Of a stretch of 64,000 bases of DNA, positions 25,553-33,431 are shown piece by piece. The stretch's first letter is position 1, and the number at the start of each line of letters is the position of its first letter. The stretch spans positions 149,381-213,380 of the forward strand of contig JADFHF010000001.1 of assembly GCA_022567305.1 (NCBI GenBank). Direction: 5' to 3'. The position numbers and the translations under genes were made by a program. Under the pieces are notes generated by a model that searched no databases, was not told where the DNA came from, and saw only the letters and a program-made list of their open reading frames with translations. The DNA comes from Bacteroidota bacterium (lineage in GTDB: Bacteria; Bacteroidota; Rhodothermia; Rhodothermales; UBA10348).

Positions 25553-25585
25553 GGCCCGCCGGTGCGTCACTGGCGGGCCATTTTT
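25553..25585 (+). terminator. Strong Rho-independent terminator
   Basis: GGCCCGCC (25553-25560) pairs perfectly with GGCGGGCC (25572-25579) around an 11-nt loop, followed by A and five T. The GC-rich 8-bp stem plus T-run on the plus strand, 26 nt after the preceding stop codon, makes this the clearest terminator in the window. Confidence 0.85.
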
Positions 25586-25778
25586 GTAGAAGGCCTTTCG
25601 GCAATCCCAGTCTGATCTAGAACCACTTCAGAATGCTCTTTCAATTCGATATAATTTATGAAGATACCGTGAAACGTCGCTTTGTGAGTAATACATTGAC
25701 TCCAAGAGAAACGTAAGAGTACCACTTGGATTCGTACTAAAAGCGTAGCAAAGCCGCACGAGCGAGTCGTCCTTGGTA

Positions 25779-26897
25779 ATGAAGACATTCGAATCTGCCG
25801 CGAAATTCCCGAACTCAGGGATGGCCGTCCTGTGTTTGGGTCTTGCAGTCATCGTTTCTGCCTGCGCGGACGATCAACTTGCGGATTCAGTACAAGAAGA
25901 AGAACAAACAGACCCGGGTGAACTCTGTAGTTTCCCAACCAGCGCACTGACTGACGGAGGCGTCGGAAAAGATGGCATTCCGGCGCTCACCAATCCGGCC
26001 TTGGTCTCTCCCGAACTGGTAATCAAATACCTGGCCGAAGATAACAGGGTAATTGGAATCCTGGTTAACGGCGAAGCAATCGCCGTACCGCACAACATTC
26101 TCTGGTGGCATGAAATCGTCAATTTCGATTTCCCTTCTCAAGATGTCGCTATCACCTATTGTCCGCTGACAGGGTCCTCCATCGGTTTCGACAGATCGGT
26201 CGTGGGTGGAGCAGAGTTCGGTGTATCAGGTCTTTTATTCCAAAACAACCTGACGATGTACGATCGGAATACAGAGGAATCGTTGTGGCCGCAGATGTTG
26301 CTAGAGGGAGGATGTGGCCCTGCAAAAGGGCAGCCCTTAGAGACGGTCCCCGTATTCGAAATGACGTGGGCGGGGTGGAAAGACTTATATCCGAATACCA
26401 AAGTTATTGCTGCGGAGACGGGGTACAACAGAAATTATACGGAGTTTGGATATCCATATGGAGACTACGAAGTCGAAGACAATCCGCGATTGCTATTCGA
26501 TCAGCCTATAAATAGACGAAGACCCCCCAAGGAGCGCCTACTCGGAATACCCGGAACGGACGGCGGAATTGCTTTCCCATTCAATGAGCTGGATAAGACC
26601 CCGGTCACGGTGGTGGAAGAGACCTCCGATGGAAAAGATGTCGTTGTATTCTGGAGCAGATTTCATCGAGGAGCAGCTGCCTTTCGGCCTGCACTGGGAG
26701 ACCTGAATCTATCGTTCAGAGTAGAAAACGGAATATTCGTAGACGAACAAACGGGTAGCACGTGGCAACTCGATGGCCTGGCGATCGATGGGCCGCTGGT
26801 CGGTGAACGGTTGGAACCCATCTCAGAGGCATACGTCGCGTTCTGGTTTGCGTGGGCTGCATTTTCACCCCCTACGCGAGTATGGACGGCTGGATAG
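25779..26897 (+). CDS. DUF3179 domain lipoprotein
   Basis: An exported protein of about 372 residues. The signal peptide ends in a lipobox (LAVIVSAC), so it is probably membrane-anchored on the outside. The DUF3179 domain covers most of the chain: DGIPALTNPALVSPELVIKY, VPHNILWWHEIVNFDF, VAITYCPLTGSSIGFDR, LTMYDRNTEESLWPQM and, at the end, FVDEQTGSTWQLDGLAIDGP. The family's conserved cysteine and the TGS motif in TYCPLTGS are present. The function of DUF3179 is unknown; it is frequent in marine and halophilic bacteria and archaea. I chose ATG 25779; ATG 25821 would give a shorter signal peptide. The next gene starts two bases after its stop, so the pair is an operon. Confidence 0.88.
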   Translation: MKTFESAAKFPNSGMAVLCLGLAVIVSACADDQLADSVQEEEQTDPGELCSFPTSALTDGGVGKDGIPALTNPALVSPELVIKYLAEDNRVIGILVNGEAIAVPHNILWWHEIVNFDFPSQDVAITYCPLTGSSIGFDRSVVGGAEFGVSGLLFQNNLTMYDRNTEESLWPQMLLEGGCGPAKGQPLETVPVFEMTWAGWKDLYPNTKVIAAETGYNRNYTEFGYPYGDYEVEDNPRLLFDQPINRRRPPKERLLGIPGTDGGIAFPFNELDKTPVTVVEETSDGKDVVVFWSRFHRGAAAFRPALGDLNLSFRVENGIFVDEQTGSTWQLDGLAIDGPLVGERLEPISEAYVAFWFAWAAFSPPTRVWTAG

Positions 26898-26899
26898 CA

Positions 26900-27754
26900 A
26901 TGCGAAAGTGGGCCCTTACCCTGTTGTATGGATGCCTGATCACTGGAATATTCGTACCGTCTGCGTTTTCGCAGTGGGTAGAAAAGCCAAGGCAGGGATG
27001 GATTCAGGTCGCTCTGTATCACCACGACACGACGACTCGGTTCGACGAGCAACGAAATAACGAATCTCTATTCAACGAAGGGGGTAGGTCCATTACGACG
27101 TCCGTTTTCTTAACGGGTGTCATTGGAGTTTTCGAAGGCGTTGACGTCTGGGTTCAAGCTCCCTTTCATCGGCTAGAGTTCAACGATGTGGTCGAAAAAA
27201 GGAGAAGCACCGGCGTCGGAGACCCACGATTTCATGTTCGAATAGACCCGTTTACGATCGTTGGGTCTTCAGCGCCTTTCCCGTTAGCTCTACGGGGTGG
27301 TGTCAAACTCAAGGGTCAGGAATTCCCCGTCGACTCGGAGATCATACCGTTGACTGAGGGTCAACGCGATTGGGAACTCATACTTGAGTTAGGTCACTCG
27401 TTTTTCCCTCGACCCATCTATGCGATGCTCTGGATAGGCTATCGCTGGAGAGAAAGCAATACAGAAGTCCGAAAAGATCCTGGAAATGAGTTTTTCTACC
27501 TCGCAAGCGTCGGCGGCGCTCTCGACGAGTGGAACTGGAAGTTATCTTTTGAAGGACTCGCTGGCCGCCCGAGTCACTTCTTCGATATCCCGATCGAGTC
27601 TTCGAAACGAGAATTCTTTCAGATTCTTCCCAACATCGGACGAAGTCTCGGACCAGGTGTGCTGGAAATTGGAGGACGATTCCCTCTCTCGGGTCGAAAT
27701 CTACCCTCAGGCCCGGCTGTTTTTATTGGGTACTTTTTTAGATTCAGTGTGTGA
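26900..27754 (+). CDS. Outer-membrane beta-barrel-like protein, partner of the DUF3179 gene
   Basis: A 284-residue exported protein with a signal peptide (MRKWALTLLYGCLITGIFVPSAFS). The mature protein alternates aromatic and polar residues in strands that fit a small outer-membrane barrel: GWIQVALYHHDTTTRFDEQ, VDVWVQAPFHRLEFNDV, GVGDPRFHVRIDP, ALRGGVKLKGQEFPV, and a final strand ending in aromatic residues (VFIGYFFRFSV). The pattern GVGDP...R is common in transporter-like barrel proteins of unknown cargo. I chose ATG 26900, which begins the signal peptide and lies two bases after the DUF3179 stop; an earlier in-frame ATG at 26852 would overlap that gene and bury the signal. Confidence 0.75.
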   Translation: MRKWALTLLYGCLITGIFVPSAFSQWVEKPRQGWIQVALYHHDTTTRFDEQRNNESLFNEGGRSITTSVFLTGVIGVFEGVDVWVQAPFHRLEFNDVVEKRRSTGVGDPRFHVRIDPFTIVGSSAPFPLALRGGVKLKGQEFPVDSEIIPLTEGQRDWELILELGHSFFPRPIYAMLWIGYRWRESNTEVRKDPGNEFFYLASVGGALDEWNWKLSFEGLAGRPSHFFDIPIESSKREFFQILPNIGRSLGPGVLEIGGRFPLSGRNLPSGPAVFIGYFFRFSV

Positions 27755-27824
27755 GTCTGCAAAGCCCTTTTTTGTGACCGTCGCTCAAATCCCGTTTCTT
27801 GGGGCGAACCCATCTAATTGGGCT

Positions 27825-27941
27825 ATGGTAGACAAGCAATTAACCCATTATAATATCGTCGCTGAACTCGGCCATGGTGGCATGGGCAGCGTCTACAAAG
27901 CTGAGGATACGAAGCTCTTTAGCACGCCCCCGGGAGACTGA
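27825..27941 (+). pseudogene. Truncated Ser/Thr protein kinase N-terminus
   Basis: From ATG 27825 the frame encodes LTHYNIVAELGHGGMGSVYK followed by AEDTKLF, an unmistakable start of a bacterial Hanks-type kinase: LTHY, the glycine-rich loop GHGGMGSVYKA and the AEDTKL that precedes the catalytic lysine strand. Only 38 codons remain before TGA at 27939. The catalytic lysine (normally in VALK just after this point), the HRD loop and the DFG loop are all missing, and the next 270 bases do not restore them in any frame. It is a remnant of a deletion or recombination event, not a working kinase. Confidence 0.8.
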
Positions 27942-28212
27942 CCATATACAGATCACTACGTCAATCCATAACTCGGATTCGCCGGTTCACGCAGGAGACG
28001 TGGGTTCGCCCAGATTCAAATACAAGGGAGTCCATTACTTCGCCACACCCTGGCTTATTTCGCCCGGACATCATTGGCTCGATACCGGCTCCTCGGGTAC
28101 ACACAAGCGAAACCCGGCGTCAGCAGCGTTCGATGGACGAAATGTCGGCGCAGGCGGATCAAATGACCCGCTCTGCGTCCGACGCTTCTCGACGGTAGCC
28201 AAACCTGCGGCA
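27942..28212. other. 271-nt stretch after the kinase remnant, unexplained
   Basis: No gene is recognised. On the plus strand one frame (from about 27946, different from the kinase frame) is open to 28315 and reads KYKGVHYFATPWLISPG and SSGTHKRNPASAAFDGRNVG, which matches no family I know and has no start codon or ribosome-binding site of its own. It could be debris from whatever replaced the kinase body. Confidence 0.35.
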
Positions 28213-29118
28213 TTAGTTGACGACTTGTGCCGTGCCGCTGGGAGAAGACGCAATGGCATTATTGTCCATCGAGTAGACCGTTCCCGAGATCGCTCCCGCT
28301 GGTATCTGTCCGACTAACGGCTTCAGTGTAAACGGCCCGGGATCGCTGTCCGGCGACGGCTCAATTGAGATCACCGCCGTCATTCCTGCCAGGTCGGTGG
28401 GAAAGCTGAGTCCAGCAGGAGCATTCACCAGATAGTCTTCTCCAGGAAATGGTGGCCCCGCCTCCACTCCGCTGAAAGGATCATCGTCGTCGACACCTGA
28501 AACAGAAGCGAACGTGCCGCTCGTTACCGGTGTACCGTCAATCACCGCCCATCCCTCGTAAAGCCATCCGGCAGGTAGAGTGGGTAACGTCAGACCGGCA
28601 ACGAAAGCCGCTCCGCTCGGATCCAGAAACCAAATTCCGCTGTTTTCATCTGAATCTGCCCCATTCGTAGGCGTTGCCAAAATATAGACTCCTGTCGCCC
28701 CCGTGAAATCATCTCCGAGCGATGATCCATGACCGATTTTCAGGTTGGCAATCCCTCCAGAAAAATCTCCACTCACAATATGCGTCGACGACGGAACCGA
28801 ATCCGTGTCTCCATTCGGCTCGATCGTGAGAATAAACGTCGAGGCTATCTCCAGGTCTAGACCCGTGTCGAACTCGCCATTCGCGATCGCCGAGCCGTTC
28901 AGATCAACGATGGCCCCCGTGGCACCGACATTAAACTTTCCTGTGGTTTCTGCGCTTCCTCCTATGACCGCCCAACCTTCATAGTGAAATCCGTTTGTGA
29001 GCGGATCAAGTCCATTGAAACTCAGGCGTAAAATGCCATCCCCGTCCGAATCATTGCTGTCGCAGGCGGACAGCCCCAGAGCAAGGAATACTAGAATTCG
29101 AGAATATTTGCGATCCAT
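28213..29118 (-). CDS. Lipoprotein with two EGW-type repeats
   Basis: A 301-residue lipoprotein (signal with lipobox GLSAC, followed by the acidic linker DSNDSDGDG). It has no cysteine or catalytic motif. Two related modules are visible: NGFHYEGWAVIGGSAETTGKF in the first half and AGWLYEGWAVIDGTPVTSGTF in the second. Each is followed by an Asp/Ser-rich segment and a hydrophobic strand with IEP (ILTIEPNGD and VISIEPSPD). This repeated YEGW-I-G-TG-F pattern resembles the anti-sigma-K fold seen in exported proteins that carry a fibrous or adhesive role, but I do not assign a family. Codon use looks like its neighbours. It is convergent with the kinase remnant. Confidence 0.75.
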   Translation of the reverse strand: MDRKYSRILVFLALGLSACDSNDSDGDGILRLSFNGLDPLTNGFHYEGWAVIGGSAETTGKFNVGATGAIVDLNGSAIANGEFDTGLDLEIASTFILTIEPNGDTDSVPSSTHIVSGDFSGGIANLKIGHGSSLGDDFTGATGVYILATPTNGADSDENSGIWFLDPSGAAFVAGLTLPTLPAGWLYEGWAVIDGTPVTSGTFASVSGVDDDDPFSGVEAGPPFPGEDYLVNAPAGLSFPTDLAGMTAVISIEPSPDSDPGPFTLKPLVGQIPAGAISGTVYSMDNNAIASSPSGTAQVVN

Positions 29119-29222
29119 AACTAAGCAGGATTGATGCTGGTTTTTGAGGATTTACCCGCATCTTAAGGCGCTTAGTTCACGGCAGGATCACAGTGAGATC
29201 AAAGTTCAGAAATGCTCCCCTG

Positions 29223-30695
29223 TTAATTGACGAGAGCTGCTTTTCTGAACGGAAGCGTGAAACTGAACGTGGTGCCTTGGTTGACTATGCTGTCAACCAG
29301 AAGCGTGCTGTTGTGGAGCTCGACGATTTTTTTAGCAATGGCCAACCCAAGCCCCGCGCCGCCATAATCGGCGGCCCGGCTCTCGTCTGCGCGGAAGAAT
29401 CGATCAAAAATCCGCGGTAAATGATCCGGAGCAATTCCAACTCCTGTGTCTGCCACGGTCACGCCCACCCCATCTCCGTTAATAGTTGGGATGATCCGTA
29501 CTTCACCACCTGCAGGCGTGTACCGAATTGCATTATCAATCAAATTTGAAATCGCGCGCTCCACGAGCGCAATGTCGCCGTACACCATCGGTGCGTCTTC
29601 CGTTAGATCCAACTCCAAGCGTACCTGTGCAGCCTCCGCCTCCGGCTTGAACTGAGCAGCCACGTCCTGCACCAGATCGGATACAGAGAATTTTTCAGCC
29701 TGAAGTTGCACCTGCTTCGCATCCAGCTTCGAAAGTTCAAAAAGCTCACTGACCAATTTGTTTAGTTTCTGCGTGTTGGCCAGTCCCGTCTCGACATACT
29801 GAATGAGCTGCTCTTTGTCCACCTCATCCTTTTTCATCAGAATCGTCTCGAGATATCCCTGGATAGAGGCAAGGGGGCCACGAAGATCGTGGGAGACATT
29901 TGCGATCAGCTCCCGGCGAAGCTGATCGTTTTGCTGGAGTTTTTCGATGTTTGCTTCAATCGTATCGGCCATTTGATTGAACGTGGTTGCCAGCTGACCA
30001 AATTCATCCGAAGACGTTTTCTCAACCCGGTTTCCGTATTCACCTTTCGCGAAATCGGCAACGACTTGATTCATGTTTCGCAGGCGCCGTGTTATGAACG
30101 CGAACAACAGTAACCCCAGAAGCGCGCCGATCAGCGCAACGATTCCAAGACTTCGTGCAAGCGTCCGCATGATGTAGCTATCCCGTACCATCGCAGCGAT
30201 GGAATCATACCTCTCGCTACCGAGAACGATATATAGATAACATCCCTTCTCTCCCATTATCTCAAGGGGCGCAACGGAAAAAGGTTTCATCCCTCCTATT
30301 TCGAGCGGATCATCAGCCAGGATCGGGAGGCTCTCTCCAGCCATCATCCGGTTCATAGGCTCAACATCCAGCACCCTCTGGACAGGCTCTTGACCTGACT
30401 CAATAAACAGCGCCTTAATCATGCCGGTGCTGCCTAGCAGATAGATATCGATGCGCGGATTAATGCCGATGAGGAGCTCAATTTTCTCCCGTATCATCGC
30501 ATGGTCGATACTGTCAACGAGAAAAGGCTGGAAGTCGACGGCCATGACCTGAGCCAAATTCTGATTCAGCTTTTGTTCAGACTCATCCACAAATTCCAAA
30601 GCAGCATTTAGGCTCTGCCAACCCACAACAAGCGTAAGTCCAATCATTAACAGAAGGAAAAGAGCCGATAAACGGATATAAAAGCTGCGCATCAT
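29223..30695 (-). CDS. Sensor histidine kinase of the HAMP-HisKA type
   Basis: A 490-residue membrane histidine kinase. Helix one is near residues 8-28 and helix two near 180-201, with a periplasmic sensor region of about 150 residues between. A HAMP linker follows (RRLRNMNQVVADFAKGEYGN to about 250). The phospho-acceptor is H269 in NVSHDLRGPLASIQGYLE. The ATPase domain has the N box LIDNAIRYTPAGGE, G1 DTGVGIAPDHLPRIFDRF and G2 GGAGLGLAIAKKI. All catalytic motifs are present. Its start overlaps the stop of the response regulator gene by four bases, so the pair is co-translated. The signal sensed is unknown. Confidence 0.95.
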   Translation of the reverse strand: MMRSFYIRLSALFLLLMIGLTLVVGWQSLNAALEFVDESEQKLNQNLAQVMAVDFQPFLVDSIDHAMIREKIELLIGINPRIDIYLLGSTGMIKALFIESGQEPVQRVLDVEPMNRMMAGESLPILADDPLEIGGMKPFSVAPLEIMGEKGCYLYIVLGSERYDSIAAMVRDSYIMRTLARSLGIVALIGALLGLLLFAFITRRLRNMNQVVADFAKGEYGNRVEKTSSDEFGQLATTFNQMADTIEANIEKLQQNDQLRRELIANVSHDLRGPLASIQGYLETILMKKDEVDKEQLIQYVETGLANTQKLNKLVSELFELSKLDAKQVQLQAEKFSVSDLVQDVAAQFKPEAEAAQVRLELDLTEDAPMVYGDIALVERAISNLIDNAIRYTPAGGEVRIIPTINGDGVGVTVADTGVGIAPDHLPRIFDRFFRADESRAADYGGAGLGLAIAKKIVELHNSTLLVDSIVNQGTTFSFTLPFRKAALVN

Positions 30696-31474
30696 GTCGT
30701 CGCTACCTCCACTGTGGTTGGCTCCACGAAACGATACCCAAGGCCTCGTTTCGTAATTATATAGCTCGGGCGCTCGGGGTCTGTTTCGATCTTAGCCCGT
30801 AGTCGGTTTATGTGAGAATTGACCGTGTGACTGTAACCGTCATACTGGTAGCCCCATACCAGGTCGAGCAGCTCCTGCCTGGTATACACGCGTCCCGGAT
30901 TCTGCGCAAACAGAAGAAGTAACTCCCACTCTTTCGCGGTAAGGTCAATCATTTCACCCCGAAGCGATGCACGACGTTTTTCGGTATCAACTTCCAAATC
31001 ACCAAATAGTATCAAACTGGGCGAATTTTGGCCCTCGTCATCCTTTTCCAATTCGGACCTTCTGAGCAAAGCCTTCATACGGGCAATCAGCTCTCGAATA
31101 CTGAAGGGTTTGGTGAGGTAGTCGTCCGCCCCGAGTTCAAGGCCGAGCACCTTGTCCATCTCTTCTGATTTCGCTGTAAGCATTAGAATCGGTAAGTGGG
31201 CGTTCTGAGTGCGGATCTGTTTGCACACTTCCAATCCTTCTAGACCCGGTAGCATCAAATCGAGAATGACGAGCGAGTAGTCGCCAGAGAGGGCCCGGTC
31301 AAGACCCAACTTTCCATCGGCGATGATGTCGGTCGTGTAGTTGAGATCCTCGATATGGATTCTAATCAGCCTCGCAATATCTGCATCATCCTCGATAATC
31401 AGAATCCTTAAAGGCCTATTTGACGATTTTTGAATCATTTCCGGGTTTGACGTTCTCTTTGAACCTGAAAGCAT
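30692..31474 (-). CDS. OmpR/PhoB-type response regulator
   Basis: A 260-residue transcription factor. The receiver domain has IIEDDADIARL with the acidic pocket, the phosphorylated aspartate D72 in LVILDLMLPGLEG, TAKSEEMDKVLG and KPFSIRELIARM. The DNA-binding winged helix (about 160-250) includes LTAKEWELLLLFAQNPGRVY, LLDLVWGYQYDGYSHTVNSH and the ending ITKRGLGYRFVEP. It is the first gene of an operon with the histidine kinase. I kept ATG 31474 because AAGGGG precedes it closely; ATG 31438 is the alternative and would remove twelve unconserved residues. Two adjacent palindromes lie 80 nt upstream (31554-31579) and are possible sites for this or another regulator. Confidence 0.94.
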   Translation of the reverse strand: MLSGSKRTSNPEMIQKSSNRPLRILIIEDDADIARLIRIHIEDLNYTTDIIADGKLGLDRALSGDYSLVILDLMLPGLEGLEVCKQIRTQNAHLPILMLTAKSEEMDKVLGLELGADDYLTKPFSIRELIARMKALLRRSELEKDDEGQNSPSLILFGDLEVDTEKRRASLRGEMIDLTAKEWELLLLFAQNPGRVYTRQELLDLVWGYQYDGYSHTVNSHINRLRAKIETDPERPSYIITKRGLGYRFVEPTTVEVATT

Positions 31475-31553
31475 AGCCCCTTTCTTCCCACACTTGCATC
31501 ACGCGAAGATCACAAGAGTTAGTGGATAGAAGTCGTGTAAAAAGGAGTGCCCT

Positions 31554-31579
31554 ACTACGCGTAGTGGCCTATTAGGCCA
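31554..31579. promoter_or_regulatory. Two abutting palindromes in the divergent promoter region
   Basis: ACTACGCGTAGT (31554-31565) is a perfect 12-nt palindrome. It is followed at once by GGCCTATTAGGCC (31566-31578), also perfect and extendable by T and A at 31565 and 31579. The two abut without a spacer in the region between the divergent response-regulator gene and the secreted TPR gene. A cooperative dimer site or two alternative hairpins are both possible; no T-run follows. Confidence 0.45.
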
Positions 31580-31659
31580 TTCCAGTTACTTTGCTTGTAC
31601 ACATGGCCTTCTTTTCTCATCTTCCGGTGTTCAGAATGCCTAAACATCCAGACTCCGTC

Positions 31660-33132
31660 ATGCGTCGCTATTTTATTGTCATCCAGGCTGCACTCCTCTT
31701 TGCGACACCGTCGTTCGCACAGGAACTTACCCACGTTGAAGGCCTCGGCAGCATCTATTTCCCGAATTCGGGTAGCGAAGAAGCCCAGGATGATTTTATC
31801 AGAGGTGTTTTGCTTCTGCACAGCTTCGAGTTTGGACCGTCCGCTCAGGCTTTCAAATCTGCACAAGAGAAGGATCCGGATTTTGCTATGGCCTATTGGG
31901 GCGAGGCCATGACCTATAATCACCCACTCTGGCGGGCCAAGGATGAGCAGGCCGCCAGCGACGTCTTCGCCCGCATGCCATCGACTGCTCCAACCGATCG
32001 AGAAAATGGTTATCTGAACGCAGTTCGAATACTTTATGCGCCTGGCGAATCCAAAGAAGACCAGGACCGGGCCTACATGGAGGCCATGAAACGTCTCAGC
32101 GAGGCCTTTCCAGAAGACGATGAGGCACGAGCATTCTACGCGATATCCATTCTAGGAAGCCTTAACGGCGAGCGCGAATTCGCAACGTATATGAAAGCGG
32201 CGGCGGCGGCGGCAGGGGTCTTTAAGCGGAATCCGAACCACCCGGGAGGAGTGCACTACCTCATTCACTCGTTTGACGACCCGGTTCACGCACCGCTCGG
32301 TCTACCCGCAGCCGATGCATATTCGAAAATCGCACCGAACGCAGCTCATGGTCAGCACATGACTTCCCACATTTTCGTCGCCATGGGATTGTGGGATCGG
32401 GTTGTGAGTGCCAATATTATAGCGTCGGCTGTGCAAGACGCAGTTCGTGCCGAGGGCGGCCGGGGACCCAACGTGTGTGGGCACTACTCGTCGTGGTTGC
32501 ATTACGGACGCCTGATGCAGGGTGAGTTCGAAGAAGCCGAAGTGCTTATGGATGCATGCCACGAGCGTGTGGCATCCGGAAATCCTTCGGGTGGAGAGTG
32601 GGGCTATTTCGTCAGTATGCGCGCGCGGCACATCATGGATTCTGAAATGTGGTCGCTCGCCAATCGATGGACGGCGAATCCACCGAGATGGTCGATCGAA
32701 CAGATGGCCAGTAGAGCGGGAATTTCAGGTGGGCGCTACTTCACGTATATCCTCACAGATGCCATCGCCGGACTCCATCAAGGGGATGCGACAACGGCGC
32801 ACACTGTACTAGATGACGATTGGGGACCTTCTCCTGGGCGTGTCGTCCAATTGAACCAGCTACGGGGTTTGCTGGCCATCCAAGAGGGTGATCGTGACGC
32901 CGGCATCGCGCTTCTTGCCGAAGCTGCGGCTGGCGAAGATGCTGTCCCTTTCGAGTTCGGTCCACCACGACTCGTAAAACCCACATACGAATCGCTGGGA
33001 AGCGCACTTCTCGCGGCTGGAAGGAATGGAGAAGCCGAAATTGCGTTTCGAAGGGCAGCTGAGCGTACGCCGGGGCGGACTCTCGCTACAAAAGGATTGA
33101 ATGCGGCCGCCGTGGATGGTACCGACGATTAG
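31660..33132 (+). CDS. Secreted TPR-repeat protein
   Basis: A 490-residue exported protein built of tetratricopeptide-like helical repeats. The signal peptide is MRRYFIVIQAALLFATPSFAQ. Recognisable helix pairs include EEAQDDFIRGVLLLHSFEF, AQAFKSAQEKDPDFAMAYWG and, at the C-terminus, YESLGSALLAAGRNGEAEIA with FRRAAERTPGR. The central part has HPGGVHYLIHSFDDPVHAPL with several histidines and HGQHMTSHIFVAMGLWDRVV, which is characteristic of a group of TPR proteins common in marine Bacteroidota; their role is unknown. I chose ATG 31660 because the hydrophobic signal starts there; the earlier in-frame ATG at 31591 would add 23 residues in front of the signal. Confidence 0.85.
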   Translation: MRRYFIVIQAALLFATPSFAQELTHVEGLGSIYFPNSGSEEAQDDFIRGVLLLHSFEFGPSAQAFKSAQEKDPDFAMAYWGEAMTYNHPLWRAKDEQAASDVFARMPSTAPTDRENGYLNAVRILYAPGESKEDQDRAYMEAMKRLSEAFPEDDEARAFYAISILGSLNGEREFATYMKAAAAAAGVFKRNPNHPGGVHYLIHSFDDPVHAPLGLPAADAYSKIAPNAAHGQHMTSHIFVAMGLWDRVVSANIIASAVQDAVRAEGGRGPNVCGHYSSWLHYGRLMQGEFEEAEVLMDACHERVASGNPSGGEWGYFVSMRARHIMDSEMWSLANRWTANPPRWSIEQMASRAGISGGRYFTYILTDAIAGLHQGDATTAHTVLDDDWGPSPGRVVQLNQLRGLLAIQEGDRDAGIALLAEAAAGEDAVPFEFGPPRLVKPTYESLGSALLAAGRNGEAEIAFRRAAERTPGRTLATKGLNAAAVDGTDD

Positions 33133-33182
33133 GCCAACTTCGAGCCTCGGCGTCGATAACAGCGCGAGCTAATCGCTCGAAT

Positions 33183-33398
33183 CTGAGAATCCTCAACGAA
33201 CGCACGATAGACGGCAAAGAGTTTTTCTGGTTTGCTGATGAAGGCGCTGGCGGAGATACGGCCGAGTGATTGATCGACATCTGCTCAGATAATACCAAAG
33301 GCCAGCTCCTCGGACACCTCGCGCTAACGCACAACGACTACCATATTGGTCAGGTCGCCGTTATCTGCGGTCGTCACGGTCTGAAGAATTCGTGTTAG
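33183..33398 (+). pseudogene. Degenerate DinB-superfamily gene, C-terminal remnant
   Basis: One frame running from about 33183 reads ERTIDGKEFFWFADEG and, after a single in-frame TGA at 33267, continues LLGHLALTHNDYHIGQVAVI followed by CGRHGL before TAG at 33396. The HLALTHNDYHIGQ segment is the typical last helix of DinB/DUF664-type metal-binding bundles, including two of the conserved histidines. No start codon and no N-terminal helices with the first metal ligand were found upstream, where the TPR gene ends. I call it a decayed gene; read-through of the TGA is much less likely. Confidence 0.65.
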
Positions 33399-33431
33399 CA
33401 ACTTTGATCTGAAGTAAACGTCTTCTGGTGT

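Noticed and set aside
27874..28317. 147-codon frame after the kinase remnant
   Set aside because: Its start lies inside the kinase remnant in another frame, no family is recognised, and its end overlaps the lipoprotein gene on the other strand. Kept only as unexplained sequence.
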